From positions 62,001 to 126,000 of the forward strand of contig NZ_JAAATW010000003.1 in the NCBI RefSeq assembly GCF_009908315.1: a stretch of DNA of 64,000 bases, written 5' to 3'. Positions 19,148 through 25,622 of the stretch are shown here, piece by piece. The position numbers were made by a program, and so were the translations under genes. The notes beneath the pieces were generated by a model that saw only the letters and a program-made list of their open reading frames with translations, was not told the origin of the DNA and did no database searches. Origin of the DNA: Paragemmobacter ruber (GTDB taxonomy: Bacteria > Pseudomonadota > Alphaproteobacteria > Rhodobacterales > Rhodobacteraceae). Position 1 is the stretch's first letter. Each line of letters begins with the position of its first letter.

Positions 19148-19176
19148 TTTTCATTGTTACAGGCCCATGCTAGGTG
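19148..19176 (+). promoter_or_regulatory. candidate ndk promoter
   Basis: TTTTCA (19148-19153), a 17-bp spacer ending in TGC, then TAGGTG (19171-19176), giving an extended -10. It lies about 60 bp before the ndk ATG, in the 243-bp gap after the divergently read ABC-F gene. Consensus match only. Confidence 0.35.
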
Positions 19177-19238
19177 CGCCGCACATGAATTCCGGCGCCG
19201 GGATCCCCCCGCGCGCCCCAAATACGGAGACGCCACCC

Positions 19239-19661
19239 ATGGCCATCGAACGCACGCTGTCGATCATCAAACCCGATGCGACCAAGCGCAACCTGACCGG
19301 CAAGATCAACGCCAAGTTCGAAGAAGCGGGCCTGCGCATCGTTGCGCAGAAGCGCATCCACCTGACCATGGCGCAGGCCGGGCAGTTCTATGCCGAGCAC
19401 AAGGAGCGCGGCTTTTATGGCGAGCTGTGCGAGTTCATGGCATCGGAGCCGGTGGTGGTGCAGGTTCTGGAAGGCGAAGGCGCCATTCTGAAGAACCGCG
19501 AAGTGATGGGCGCGACCAACCCGGCCAATGCGGCCGATGGCACCATCCGCAAGGAGTTTGCCCTGTCGGTCGGCGAAAACTCGGTCCACGGGTCGGACAG
19601 CGAGACCTCGGCCGCCCGCGAGATTTCCTTCTTCTTCTCGGGTCTGGAACTGGTCGGCTAA
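19239..19661 (+). CDS. ndk: nucleoside diphosphate kinase
   Basis: Transfers the gamma-phosphate from ATP to NDPs through a phosphohistidine; 140 aa, the standard length. [15 protein letters not shown] at the N-terminus and ENSVHGSDS with the catalytic His117 are both present, as is the [11 protein letters not shown] region. The ATG at 19239 follows a CGGAGA ribosome site. It is monocistronic: the next gene is convergent and begins only 9 bp past the stop. Confidence 0.98.
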   Translation: MAIERTLSIIKPDATKRNLTGKINAKFEEAGLRIVAQKRIHLTMAQAGQFYAEHKERGFYGELCEFMASEPVVVQVLEGEGAILKNREVMGATNPANAADGTIRKEFALSVGENSVHGSDSETSAAREISFFFSGLELVG

Positions 19662-19670
19662 GGCCGGGCT

Positions 19671-20012
19671 TCAGCGGCGCCGTTCCACGACGCCCAGCAT
19701 ATCGAGGGCCGCTTCGAGTTCGGAGCGGCCCTTTCCTTTCATCTCGGCCTTCAGCGCATCGAAGCGGCGGCGCAGCGCGGCCTTCTCTTCGCCCTGGCAG
19801 TCGTTCCAGGGGCGGCCCTGCAGGCCCATCACCAGCACATAGTAGCCAATGAAATGCGGCGCCACGCCAGAGGCAAGCAGGCGACGATAGCCTTCATCGG
19901 GGCCCATGGCGCGCAGGTCTTCGGCGGAATGGACGCCCGCCTTGGCGAAGGCGGCCTCGGTCGCCGGGCCGAGATTGGGGATGGAGGAGACGGGTGTGGG
20001 CATCTGGGCCAT
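19671..20012 (-). CDS. TfoX C-terminal-domain (helix-hairpin-helix-like) protein
   Basis: A 113-aa protein made only of the TfoX C-terminal domain: SSIPNLGPATEAAFAKAGVHSAEDLRAMG resembles a helix-hairpin-helix opening, followed by GYRRLLASGV and YYVLVMGLQGRPWND. In gamma-proteobacteria TfoX/Sxy controls competence, but stand-alone C-terminal domains are widespread and uncharacterised, so no competence role should be assumed. The start at 20012 (or 20003, three codons later) fits the conserved region. It lies 73 bp downstream of the small Gln-rich gene on the same strand. Confidence 0.75.
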   Translation of the reverse strand: MAQMPTPVSSIPNLGPATEAAFAKAGVHSAEDLRAMGPDEGYRRLLASGVAPHFIGYYVLVMGLQGRPWNDCQGEEKAALRRRFDALKAEMKGKGRSELEAALDMLGVVERRR

Positions 20013-20085
20013 GCGCAAAAGAAAACAGGGCCAGCCTAGCGGCTGACCCTGTGCGAGAAAAGCGTCTGACGCGGTCTGCTTGGGT

Positions 20086-20220
20086 TCAGATCGACGCCCA
20101 GTCGCGGAAGATCGGGGTGGACCCTTGCTGCTGGGTCGTGCCCTGCGATTGATCCTGCTGCTGCGACGGCGTGTTGCTGCCGCCCTGCTGCTGTGAGGGG
20201 TTTGCGGGTTTCTTGGCCAT
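20086..20220 (-). CDS. 44-residue Gln-rich small protein of unknown function
   Basis: A short frame begins MAKKPANPSQQQGG, continues through Gln/Ser/Thr-rich sequence with four QQQ clusters, and ends in a non-repetitive tail PIFRDWASI. An AGGA ribosome site lies five bases before the ATG. There is no membrane segment, cysteine or known motif. The low-complexity middle with an ordered-looking hydrophobic C-terminus suggests a short linear binding motif on a flexible tether; that is inference. I do not recognise a named family. It could be non-coding, but the ribosome site and clean tail argue for a gene. Confidence 0.6.
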   Translation of the reverse strand: MAKKPANPSQQQGGSNTPSQQQDQSQGTTQQQGSTPIFRDWASI

Positions 20221-20393
20221 TTTTCCTGCTCGCTCCGGCGTTGTGGCGCTTCCTTACCCTGTGATGTGCGTTGGGGGAAGGGCGGCGGCAAGACGCAAGC
20301 ATGACGATTTTGCGACGCCTCGCCCGGTCTGTGCGACATTTGCAACAGGTTCAGGGGATTGTGGGGGCGTTCGGGGCGTGCACGCTTGCGCGA

Positions 20394-20594
20394 TCAGCGC
20401 AGGGGGGTGGCGGGGAAGCCCACCTCATCCAGCGCGCGGATGAGGGATTCGGCGCTGGCCGGGCCGCTGGCAGTGGCGGTGCGGGCGGCGAGATCGATGC
20501 GGATTTCCCCCGCATCGGCGACGCGGCCCAGCGCCTGTTCGACCGAGGCCTTGCAATGGCCACAGGTCATGTCGGGGATGGAGAGTGTGGTCAT
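20394..20594 (-). CDS. copZ: CopZ-like heavy-metal-associated copper chaperone
   Basis: A 66-aa HMA-domain protein with the Cu(I)-binding motif MTCGHC (Cys11 and Cys14) and the ferredoxin-like beta-alpha-beta pattern. It should carry Cu(I) in the cytosol and hand it to the CopA ATPase encoded divergently. The ATG at 20594 is preferred because AAGGG lies about nine bases upstream; an ATG two codons earlier is too close to it. A CueR-type operator/promoter lies directly upstream, so it should be induced with copA. Confidence 0.88.
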   Translation of the reverse strand: MTTLSIPDMTCGHCKASVEQALGRVADAGEIRIDLAARTATASGPASAESLIRALDEVGFPATPLR

Positions 20595-20622
20595 CGGCAT
20601 GGCCCTTGGGGTTGATCTGCCC

Positions 20623-20654
20623 CTATCTGGGGGTTCCCGTGGCGGGAAGGTCAA
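20623..20654 (-). promoter_or_regulatory. CueR-type operator/promoter for copZ
   Basis: On the minus strand a TTGACC -35 (20654-20649) is followed by the dyad TTCCC-GCCAC-GGGAA and a weak -10 (AGATAG region) at 19-20 bp spacing, the stretched spacing of MerR-family promoters. The layout matches known CueR sites, which start with ACCTTCC. It drives the copZ start at 20594. Confidence 0.7.
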
Positions 20655-20700
20655 GGGGGCGCGGCGGAAAACGCCGGGGCGGATTGTCGCCCCTGCGGGG

Positions 20701-20731
20701 TTGACCTTCCCATTACGGGAAGGATTATGTG
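20701..20731 (+). promoter_or_regulatory. CueR-type operator/promoter for copA
   Basis: TTGACC (20701-20706) overlaps a perfect 7-bp dyad CCTTCCC-ATTAC-GGGAAGG, followed after 19 bp by TATGTG (20726-20731). This closely resembles the E. coli copA promoter, where CueR untwists the over-long spacer on binding Cu(I). It lies 22 bp before the copA ATG. Confidence 0.8.
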
Positions 20732-20753
20732 ATGGGGCGGAAGGAGTTTTCCC

Positions 20754-23228
20754 ATGACCGACGCCGCTGTTTCAACCCCTTCCCTTGCGATCCCTGTGCC
20801 CGGCCCGGACGGGCGGGACAGGGCCGTGCGTTTCCGGCTGGACGGGATGACCTGCGCCTCATGCGTCTTGCGGGCCGAGCGGGTGCTGCGGGCGCAGGCG
20901 GGGGTGACGCGGGCGGTGGTCAACCTGACGACCGAGACGGCGGATGTGGCCTATCGCGCCCCGGCGGACCCCGCGGCGCTGGCGGCGGCGCTGGCGCGGG
21001 CGGGCTATCCGGCGCGGGAGGCGACGGTCGTGCTGGAGGTGGAGGGGATGACCTGCGCGGCCTGCACCGGGCGGGTGGAGCGGGTGCTGCGCGCCCAGCC
21101 CGGGGTGCGCGCGGTGGTGGCCAACCTTGCCCTGCGGCGGGCCACGGTGACGCTGTGGGAGGGCGGGGCCGGGGCCGAGTTTCTGGCGGCGGCGGTGACG
21201 CGGGCGGGCTATGCCGCGCGCCCGGCCGAGGAGGGCGCGGCGGCACGCCGGGACGGGGGCCCGGAGGAGGGGCGGGCGCTGGTGCGCGATGCCGGGGTGG
21301 CGGCGGCGCTGACCCTGCCTGTGGTGGTGGTGGAGATGGGCGGGCATCTGTTCGCGCCGTTCCATCACTGGCTGATGGGGCTGTTGGGGATGCAGGCGCT
21401 GTGGGTGGCGCAGTTCGTGCTGGTGACGCTGGTCCTTTTGGGGCCGGGCTGGCGCTTTCAGCGGCGGGGGTGGCCCGCGCTGTTGCGGGGGGCGCCGGAC
21501 ATGAACGCGCTGGTTGCCCTGGGGACCGGGGCGGCTTGGGCCTATTCAACGCTGGTGACTTTTGCGCCGGGCCTTGTGCCAGAGGCGGCGCGGGCGGTCT
21601 ATTTCGAGGCGGCGGCGGTGATCGTGGTGCTGGTTCTGCTGGGCCGGGTGCTGGAGGCGCGGGCGCGCGGGCGGGCCGGGGCGGCGATTGCGCGGCTGGT
21701 GGGGATGCAGCCAAAGGTGGCGCGGCTGGAGGACGGGACGGAGGTGCCGGTCGCGTCACTTGTGCCGGGGATGCGCGTGCTGGTGCGGCCGGGCGAGCGG
21801 GTGGCGGTGGATGGCGTGGTGGTCAGTGGGGCATCTGCCGTGGATGAGGCGATGCTGACGGGCGAGCCGCTGCCGGTGGCCAAGGCCGCCGGGGATGCGG
21901 TGACGGGCGGCACGATCAACGGCACGGGCGCGCTGGTGGTGGAGGTGCGGCAGGTGGGCGCGGCCACGGTGCTGGCGCGGATCGTGGCGCTTGTGGAAGA
22001 GGCGCAGGGGTCCAAACTGCCGGTGCAGGCACTGGTGGACCGGGTGACGCTGTGGTTCGTGCCGGGGGTGATGGCGGTGGCGGCGCTGGCCTGTGCGGGG
22101 TGGCTGATGGCGGGGCAGGGCGTGGCGCAGGCCATTGTTGCGGCGGTGTCGGTTCTGATCATCGCCTGCCCCTGCGCCATGGGTTTGGCGACGCCGGTGT
22201 CGATCCTTGTGGGTACGGGCCGGGCGGCGGAACTGGGGGTTCTGTTCCGGCGGGGCGAGGCGTTGCAGCGGCTGGCCGAGGTGCGGACCGTGGCCTTTGA
22301 CAAGACCGGGACGCTGACCATGGGGCGCCCGGTGGTGACGGACATGATCGGGGATAATGCGGCGCTGGCGCAGGCGGCGGCGGTGGAGGCGGGGTCGGAG
22401 CATCCGCTGGCGGGGGCCGTGCTGGCCCATGCGGCGGCGCGCGGGGTGGTGGTGCCGGGGGCGGAGGCATTCGAGGCGGTGCCGGGGCAGGGCGCGCGGG
22501 CGCGGGTGGCGGGCGCAGAAGTGGCGGTGGGATCGGCGCGGATGTTTGCCGAGATGCCGGAGCCTCTGGCGCAGGCGGCGGCGGGATGGGCGGCGGAAGG
22601 CAAGGGGCTGTTGTTCGTGGGGGAGGGCCGCGTGGCGCGCGGCCTGATTGCGGTGGCCGATCCCGTGAAGCCCGGGGCGGCGGCGGCGCTGCGGGCGCTG
22701 GCGCGGCGGGGCGTGCGCGTGGCGATGGTGACGGGGGACAATGCCGCGACGGCCGGGGCCATCGCGGCGCGTCTGAGCGTGACGGAGGTGCAGGCGGGCG
22801 TCCTGCCCGCGGGCAAGGCGGATGCGGTGCGGGGTTTCGGGGCGGGCGTGGCCTTTGTGGGGGACGGCATCAATGATGCGCCCGCGCTGGCGGCGGCGGA
22901 GGTGGGGCTGGCGATGGGGACGGGGACGGATGTGGCGATTGAGGCGGGGGATGTGGTGCTGATGTCGGGCGATCCGCTCGCGGTGGTGGATGCGCTGGAT
23001 GTGGCGCGCGCCACGATGCGCAACATCCGGCAGAACCTGATCTGGGCCTTCGGCTACAATGTCGCGCTGATCCCGGTGGCGGCGGGGGTGCTGGTGCCGT
23101 TTGGCGGGCCTGCCCTTTCGCCCATGCTGGCGGCGGGGGCGATGGCGCTGTCATCGGTCTTTGTTCTGGGCAATGCGCTGCGGTTGCGGGGTATCCGGGG
23201 GGTGCGGTCGGGGGAGGGGGCGGCATGA
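20754..23228 (+). CDS. copA: copper-exporting P1B-type ATPase
   Basis: Inner-membrane Cu(I) efflux ATPase, 824 aa. Two N-terminal HMA domains carry GMTCASC (31-37) and GMTCAAC (98-104). The transmembrane metal site is CPC (472-474, [11 protein letters not shown]). The phosphorylated aspartate is Asp516 in DKTGTLTMG, and the hinge motif GDGINDAP is near 703. About eight membrane helices are expected. AAGGAG sits seven bases before the ATG at 20754. It is divergent from copZ and overlaps cueR by 4 bp, making a self-contained copper-homeostasis unit. Confidence 0.95.
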   Translation: MTDAAVSTPSLAIPVPGPDGRDRAVRFRLDGMTCASCVLRAERVLRAQAGVTRAVVNLTTETADVAYRAPADPAALAAALARAGYPAREATVVLEVEGMTCAACTGRVERVLRAQPGVRAVVANLALRRATVTLWEGGAGAEFLAAAVTRAGYAARPAEEGAAARRDGGPEEGRALVRDAGVAAALTLPVVVVEMGGHLFAPFHHWLMGLLGMQALWVAQFVLVTLVLLGPGWRFQRRGWPALLRGAPDMNALVALGTGAAWAYSTLVTFAPGLVPEAARAVYFEAAAVIVVLVLLGRVLEARARGRAGAAIARLVGMQPKVARLEDGTEVPVASLVPGMRVLVRPGERVAVDGVVVSGASAVDEAMLTGEPLPVAKAAGDAVTGGTINGTGALVVEVRQVGAATVLARIVALVEEAQGSKLPVQALVDRVTLWFVPGVMAVAALACAGWLMAGQGVAQAIVAAVSVLIIACPCAMGLATPVSILVGTGRAAELGVLFRRGEALQRLAEVRTVAFDKTGTLTMGRPVVTDMIGDNAALAQAAAVEAGSEHPLAGAVLAHAAARGVVVPGAEAFEAVPGQGARARVAGAEVAVGSARMFAEMPEPLAQAAAGWAAEGKGLLFVGEGRVARGLIAVADPVKPGAAAALRALARRGVRVAMVTGDNAATAGAIAARLSVTEVQAGVLPAGKADAVRGFGAGVAFVGDGINDAPALAAAEVGLAMGTGTDVAIEAGDVVLMSGDPLAVVDALDVARATMRNIRQNLIWAFGYNVALIPVAAGVLVPFGGPALSPMLAAGAMALSSVFVLGNALRLRGIRGVRSGEGAA

Positions 23229-23620
23229 ACATCAAGGATGTGGCCGCACGGTCGGGGCTGCCTGCCAAGACGATCCGCTATTACGAAGAGATCGGGCTGA
23301 TCCGGCCCTTGCGGGGGGCGAATGGCTATCGCGCGTTTCGGGACAGCGATCTGCACAAGCTGGCCTTTCTGGCGCGGGCGCGGGGCTTGGGTTTTACCAT
23401 CGAGGAATGTCGCAAGCTGCTTGCGCTTTATGAGGATCGCGACCGGGCCAGCGCGGATGTGAAGGCGCTGGCCGAGGCGCATCTGGACGAGATGGAGCGC
23501 AAGATCGCGGAATTGCGGGCCATGCAGGCCACGCTGCGCGCGCTGGTCGAAAGCTGCGCGGGCGATGCGCGGCCCGATTGCCCGATCCTGACGGGACTGG
23601 CCGGGCCGCCCTGCTGTTGA
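23225..23620 (+). CDS. cueR: Cu(I)-responsive MerR-family regulator
   Basis: MerR-family activator, 131 aa, with an N-terminal winged helix ([25 protein letters not shown]), a long dimerisation helix and the C-terminal metal loop. Cys111 and Cys119, spaced by seven residues ([11 protein letters not shown]), match the Cu(I) ligands of CueR; a terminal Cys-Cys pair is extra. The ATG overlaps the copA stop (ATGA). It should act at the two dyads between copZ and copA. Confidence 0.93.
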   Translation: MNIKDVAARSGLPAKTIRYYEEIGLIRPLRGANGYRAFRDSDLHKLAFLARARGLGFTIEECRKLLALYEDRDRASADVKALAEAHLDEMERKIAELRAMQATLRALVESCAGDARPDCPILTGLAGPPCC

Positions 23621-23692
23621 AGGCGGCAACGGCGGGGGTTCACCCTGACGGAGCGCCGTGCAAGGGTGGGGGCCGCGCTGCGGAGGCTTTGC

Positions 23693-24766
23693 ATGAACGA
23701 TACGGTCCCGGTTTTTGATGGCCATAACGACATTCTCTACCGTCTGCTGATGGCGCCCGAGGCGCGCGAGGCGATCTGGCTGACGGGCGAGGGCAGGGGT
23801 CATCTGGACCTGCCACGGATGCGGGCGGGGGGCTTTGCGGGCGGGCTGTTCGCGATCTATGTGCCGACGCCCAGCACGGCCGATGCCGATGTCGATGCCA
23901 TCGACGCGCTGATGGACCGCCCGCCCTATGCGGTGGAGTTGCCGGGGCAATTGGCGCTGGGCCCCAGTCAGGTTGTGGCGCTGGAACAGGCGGGGCATCT
24001 GATGTGGATGGCGCGGGCATCCGGCGGGGCGTTCCGGCTGTGCCGGAGCGCCGCCGAGATCGAGGCCGCGCGGGCCGAAGGCGTGATCGCGGGCGTGATG
24101 CATATGGAGGGGGCCGAGGCGATTGATCCGGCCTGCGACGCGCTGCACGCCTTTCACGCCATGGGCCTGCGGTCGCTGGGGCCGGTCTGGAGCCGACCCA
24201 CGGCCTTTGGCCATGGTGTGCCGTTCCGCTTTCCGGGTGATCCCGATACCGGGCCGGGGCTGACCGAGGCGGGCAAGCGGCTGATCGCCACCTGCAATGC
24301 GCTGCGGATCCTGGTGGATCTGAGCCATCTGAACGCCAAGGGCTTTGACGATGTGGCGCGGATCAGTGATGCGCCGCTGGTGGCCAGCCATTCCAATGCC
24401 CATGCGGTGACGCCCTCCACGCGCAACCTGACGGACCGCCAGTTGGACGCGATCCGTGAAAGCGGGGGGTTGGTGGGGCTGAACTTCGCCACCGTTTTCC
24501 TGCGCCCCGACGGGCGGCGCGATCCGGCGATGGGGTGGGAACCGGTGCTGCGACACCTCGATCATCTGATCGGGCGGCTGGGGGAGGATCATGTGGGCTT
24601 TGGGTCGGATTTCGACGGGGCGACCGTGCCGCAGGGCATCGGCGATGTGGCCGGTCTGCCCCGGCTGATCGCGGCCCTGCGGGCGCATGGTTACGATGCG
24701 GGCCTGATCCGCAAGATGGCCTGGGACAACTGGCTGTCCGTGCTGCGCCGCACCTGGGGGGGATAG
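23693..24766 (+). CDS. membrane dipeptidase family (M19) protein
   Basis: Zinc-dependent M19 dipeptidase, 357 aa. The metal-site motifs are visible: DGHNDIL (His11/Asp13), HMEGAEAID in the middle, LVDLSHL, SHSNAHAVTPSTRNL and GFGSDFDG. Such enzymes cleave dipeptides, some with D-residues. No signal peptide is seen, so it is probably cytosolic. The ATG at 23693 has CGGAGG six bases upstream; the open frame before it (from 23666) is less likely. It follows cueR by 72 bp but has no clear functional link to copper. Confidence 0.9.
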   Translation: MNDTVPVFDGHNDILYRLLMAPEAREAIWLTGEGRGHLDLPRMRAGGFAGGLFAIYVPTPSTADADVDAIDALMDRPPYAVELPGQLALGPSQVVALEQAGHLMWMARASGGAFRLCRSAAEIEAARAEGVIAGVMHMEGAEAIDPACDALHAFHAMGLRSLGPVWSRPTAFGHGVPFRFPGDPDTGPGLTEAGKRLIATCNALRILVDLSHLNAKGFDDVARISDAPLVASHSNAHAVTPSTRNLTDRQLDAIRESGGLVGLNFATVFLRPDGRRDPAMGWEPVLRHLDHLIGRLGEDHVGFGSDFDGATVPQGIGDVAGLPRLIAALRAHGYDAGLIRKMAWDNWLSVLRRTWGG

Positions 24767-24800
24767 AGGGGCGGGTAGGGGCAGGCTGCGCGTCTTGCCG

Positions 24801-25235
24801 TCAGGCGACCTGAAGCAGGCTGTGGAGCGGGGTGTTCTGTCGGACCATATCGGCCAGCGTGACGCGATCGAGTTCGGCGTAGAAGGCCGCCAAGGCCTGG
24901 TTCAGGGTGCATTGCAGGCGGCAGCAGACCAGAAGCGGGCAGTCCGTTTCGGTGCCGGCGAAGCAGTCGGTGAAGGGCAGGACGGCCTCGAATTCGCGAA
25001 AGACCGCGCCCACGCTGATCGCCTCGGGCGGTCGGGCGAGCCGCAACCCGCCCGACCTGCCGCGCAGGGTGGTGAGGAAGCGCTTTTGCGACAGGAGGTG
25101 GATCACCTGCGCGAGGTGGTTTTCCGAGGCGTGGCAGGCGGCGGCCACGTCGGATTTGCGCACCGTGCGGCCGGGGTTCACGGCGCAGAACATCAGCGTG
25201 CGCATGGCGAGATCGGTGCGGATCGTGAGTCTCAT
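24801..25235 (-). CDS. Rrf2-family regulator, NsrR-like
   Basis: A 144-aa Rrf2 regulator: winged helix at the N-terminus (MRLTIRTDLAMRTLMFCA, SENHLAQVIHLL, RGRSGGLRLARPP) and a C-terminal cysteine cluster for a probable Fe-S centre. Cysteines are at 91, 99, 104, 105 and 109; the C91-x7-C99-x5-C105 arrangement resembles the cluster-binding loop of NsrR, the nitric-oxide sensor, with a slightly longer first spacing. The start at 25235 has GGAGA eight bases upstream. The promoter region has an FNR-type box, fitting oxygen/NO control. No NO-detoxifying gene is adjacent, so its targets are unseen; IscR or another Rrf2 type is less likely. Confidence 0.82.
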   Translation of the reverse strand: MRLTIRTDLAMRTLMFCAVNPGRTVRKSDVAAACHASENHLAQVIHLLSQKRFLTTLRGRSGGLRLARPPEAISVGAVFREFEAVLPFTDCFAGTETDCPLLVCCRLQCTLNQALAAFYAELDRVTLADMVRQNTPLHSLLQVA

Positions 25236-25277
25236 GCTGGGTCTCCGGGCGGGGGGATCGGGTCTTGTCGCCAAAGA

Positions 25278-25317
25278 ATTATGCAAGGCTCGGCATGTGT
25301 GACATGATCTAGATCAG
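25278..25317 (-). promoter_or_regulatory. FNR-type box and -10 element upstream of the Rrf2 gene
   Basis: ATGAT-CTAG-ATCAG (25304-25317) matches the FNR consensus TTGAT-N4-ATCAA at 8 of 10 positions and is a perfect dyad over TGATCTAGATCA. On the minus strand CATAAT (25283-25278) is a good -10. The box centre is then about 39.5 bp upstream of the implied start of transcription, close to the class II activator position of -41.5. Confidence 0.6.
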
Positions 25318-25410
25318 ATGAATGAATTCCGCGCCGCCGCTTTGGGCGTGGTCGCATGGCGGGGCGTGGCAGGCAAACCGCCTGTTCGTGATGAAAGTTC
25401 TGTCGAATCG

Positions 25411-25424
25411 TCAAAGCGCTTTGG
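25411..25424. promoter_or_regulatory. LacI-family-type operator 1 upstream of the glg operon
   Basis: CAAAGCGCTTTG (25412-25423) is a perfect 12-bp palindrome with the central CG and AGCGCT core usual for LacI-family repressors of sugar genes. It is about 200 bp upstream of glgP in the 387-bp gap after the Rrf2 gene. A second, slightly degenerate copy lies 90 bp downstream. Confidence 0.6.
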
Positions 25425-25500
25425 GTGCGGGCGGGCCGGGCAGAGCGCAGATGCGAGGCGTGCTTGATCACAAGTTTGTTGCGCCTGTTTGCGATAACAT

Positions 25501-25514
25501 TTAAAGCGGTTTGA
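25501..25514. promoter_or_regulatory. LacI-family-type operator 2 upstream of the glg operon
   Basis: TTAAAGCGGTTTGA differs from the symmetric form TCAAAGCGCTTTGA at two positions and matches operator 1 at 11 of 14. Centre-to-centre distance is 90 bp. Two sites of one family in one intergenic region fit a looping repressor. No LacI-family gene is present in the window. Confidence 0.5.
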
Positions 25515-25560
25515 GGGCTGCTCTGCCCGGAACCGGCTTGGCCTGTCTGGCGCGTGTCGC

Positions 25561-25588
25561 TTGACGGCGCATCGGGGCCGCTTAGGGT
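25561..25588 (+). promoter_or_regulatory. candidate glgP promoter
   Basis: TTGACG (25561-25566), a 16-bp spacer, then TAGGGT (25583-25588), about 34 bp before the GTG start of glgP and downstream of both LacI-type palindromes. Consensus match only. Confidence 0.4.
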
Positions 25589-25622
25589 TGGCTGCGTGGT
25601 GGCATCATGCGGATAGAGTGAC

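Noticed and set aside
19671-20012. Natural competence regulator
   Set aside because: Only the C-terminal TfoX domain is present, with no competence genes nearby.
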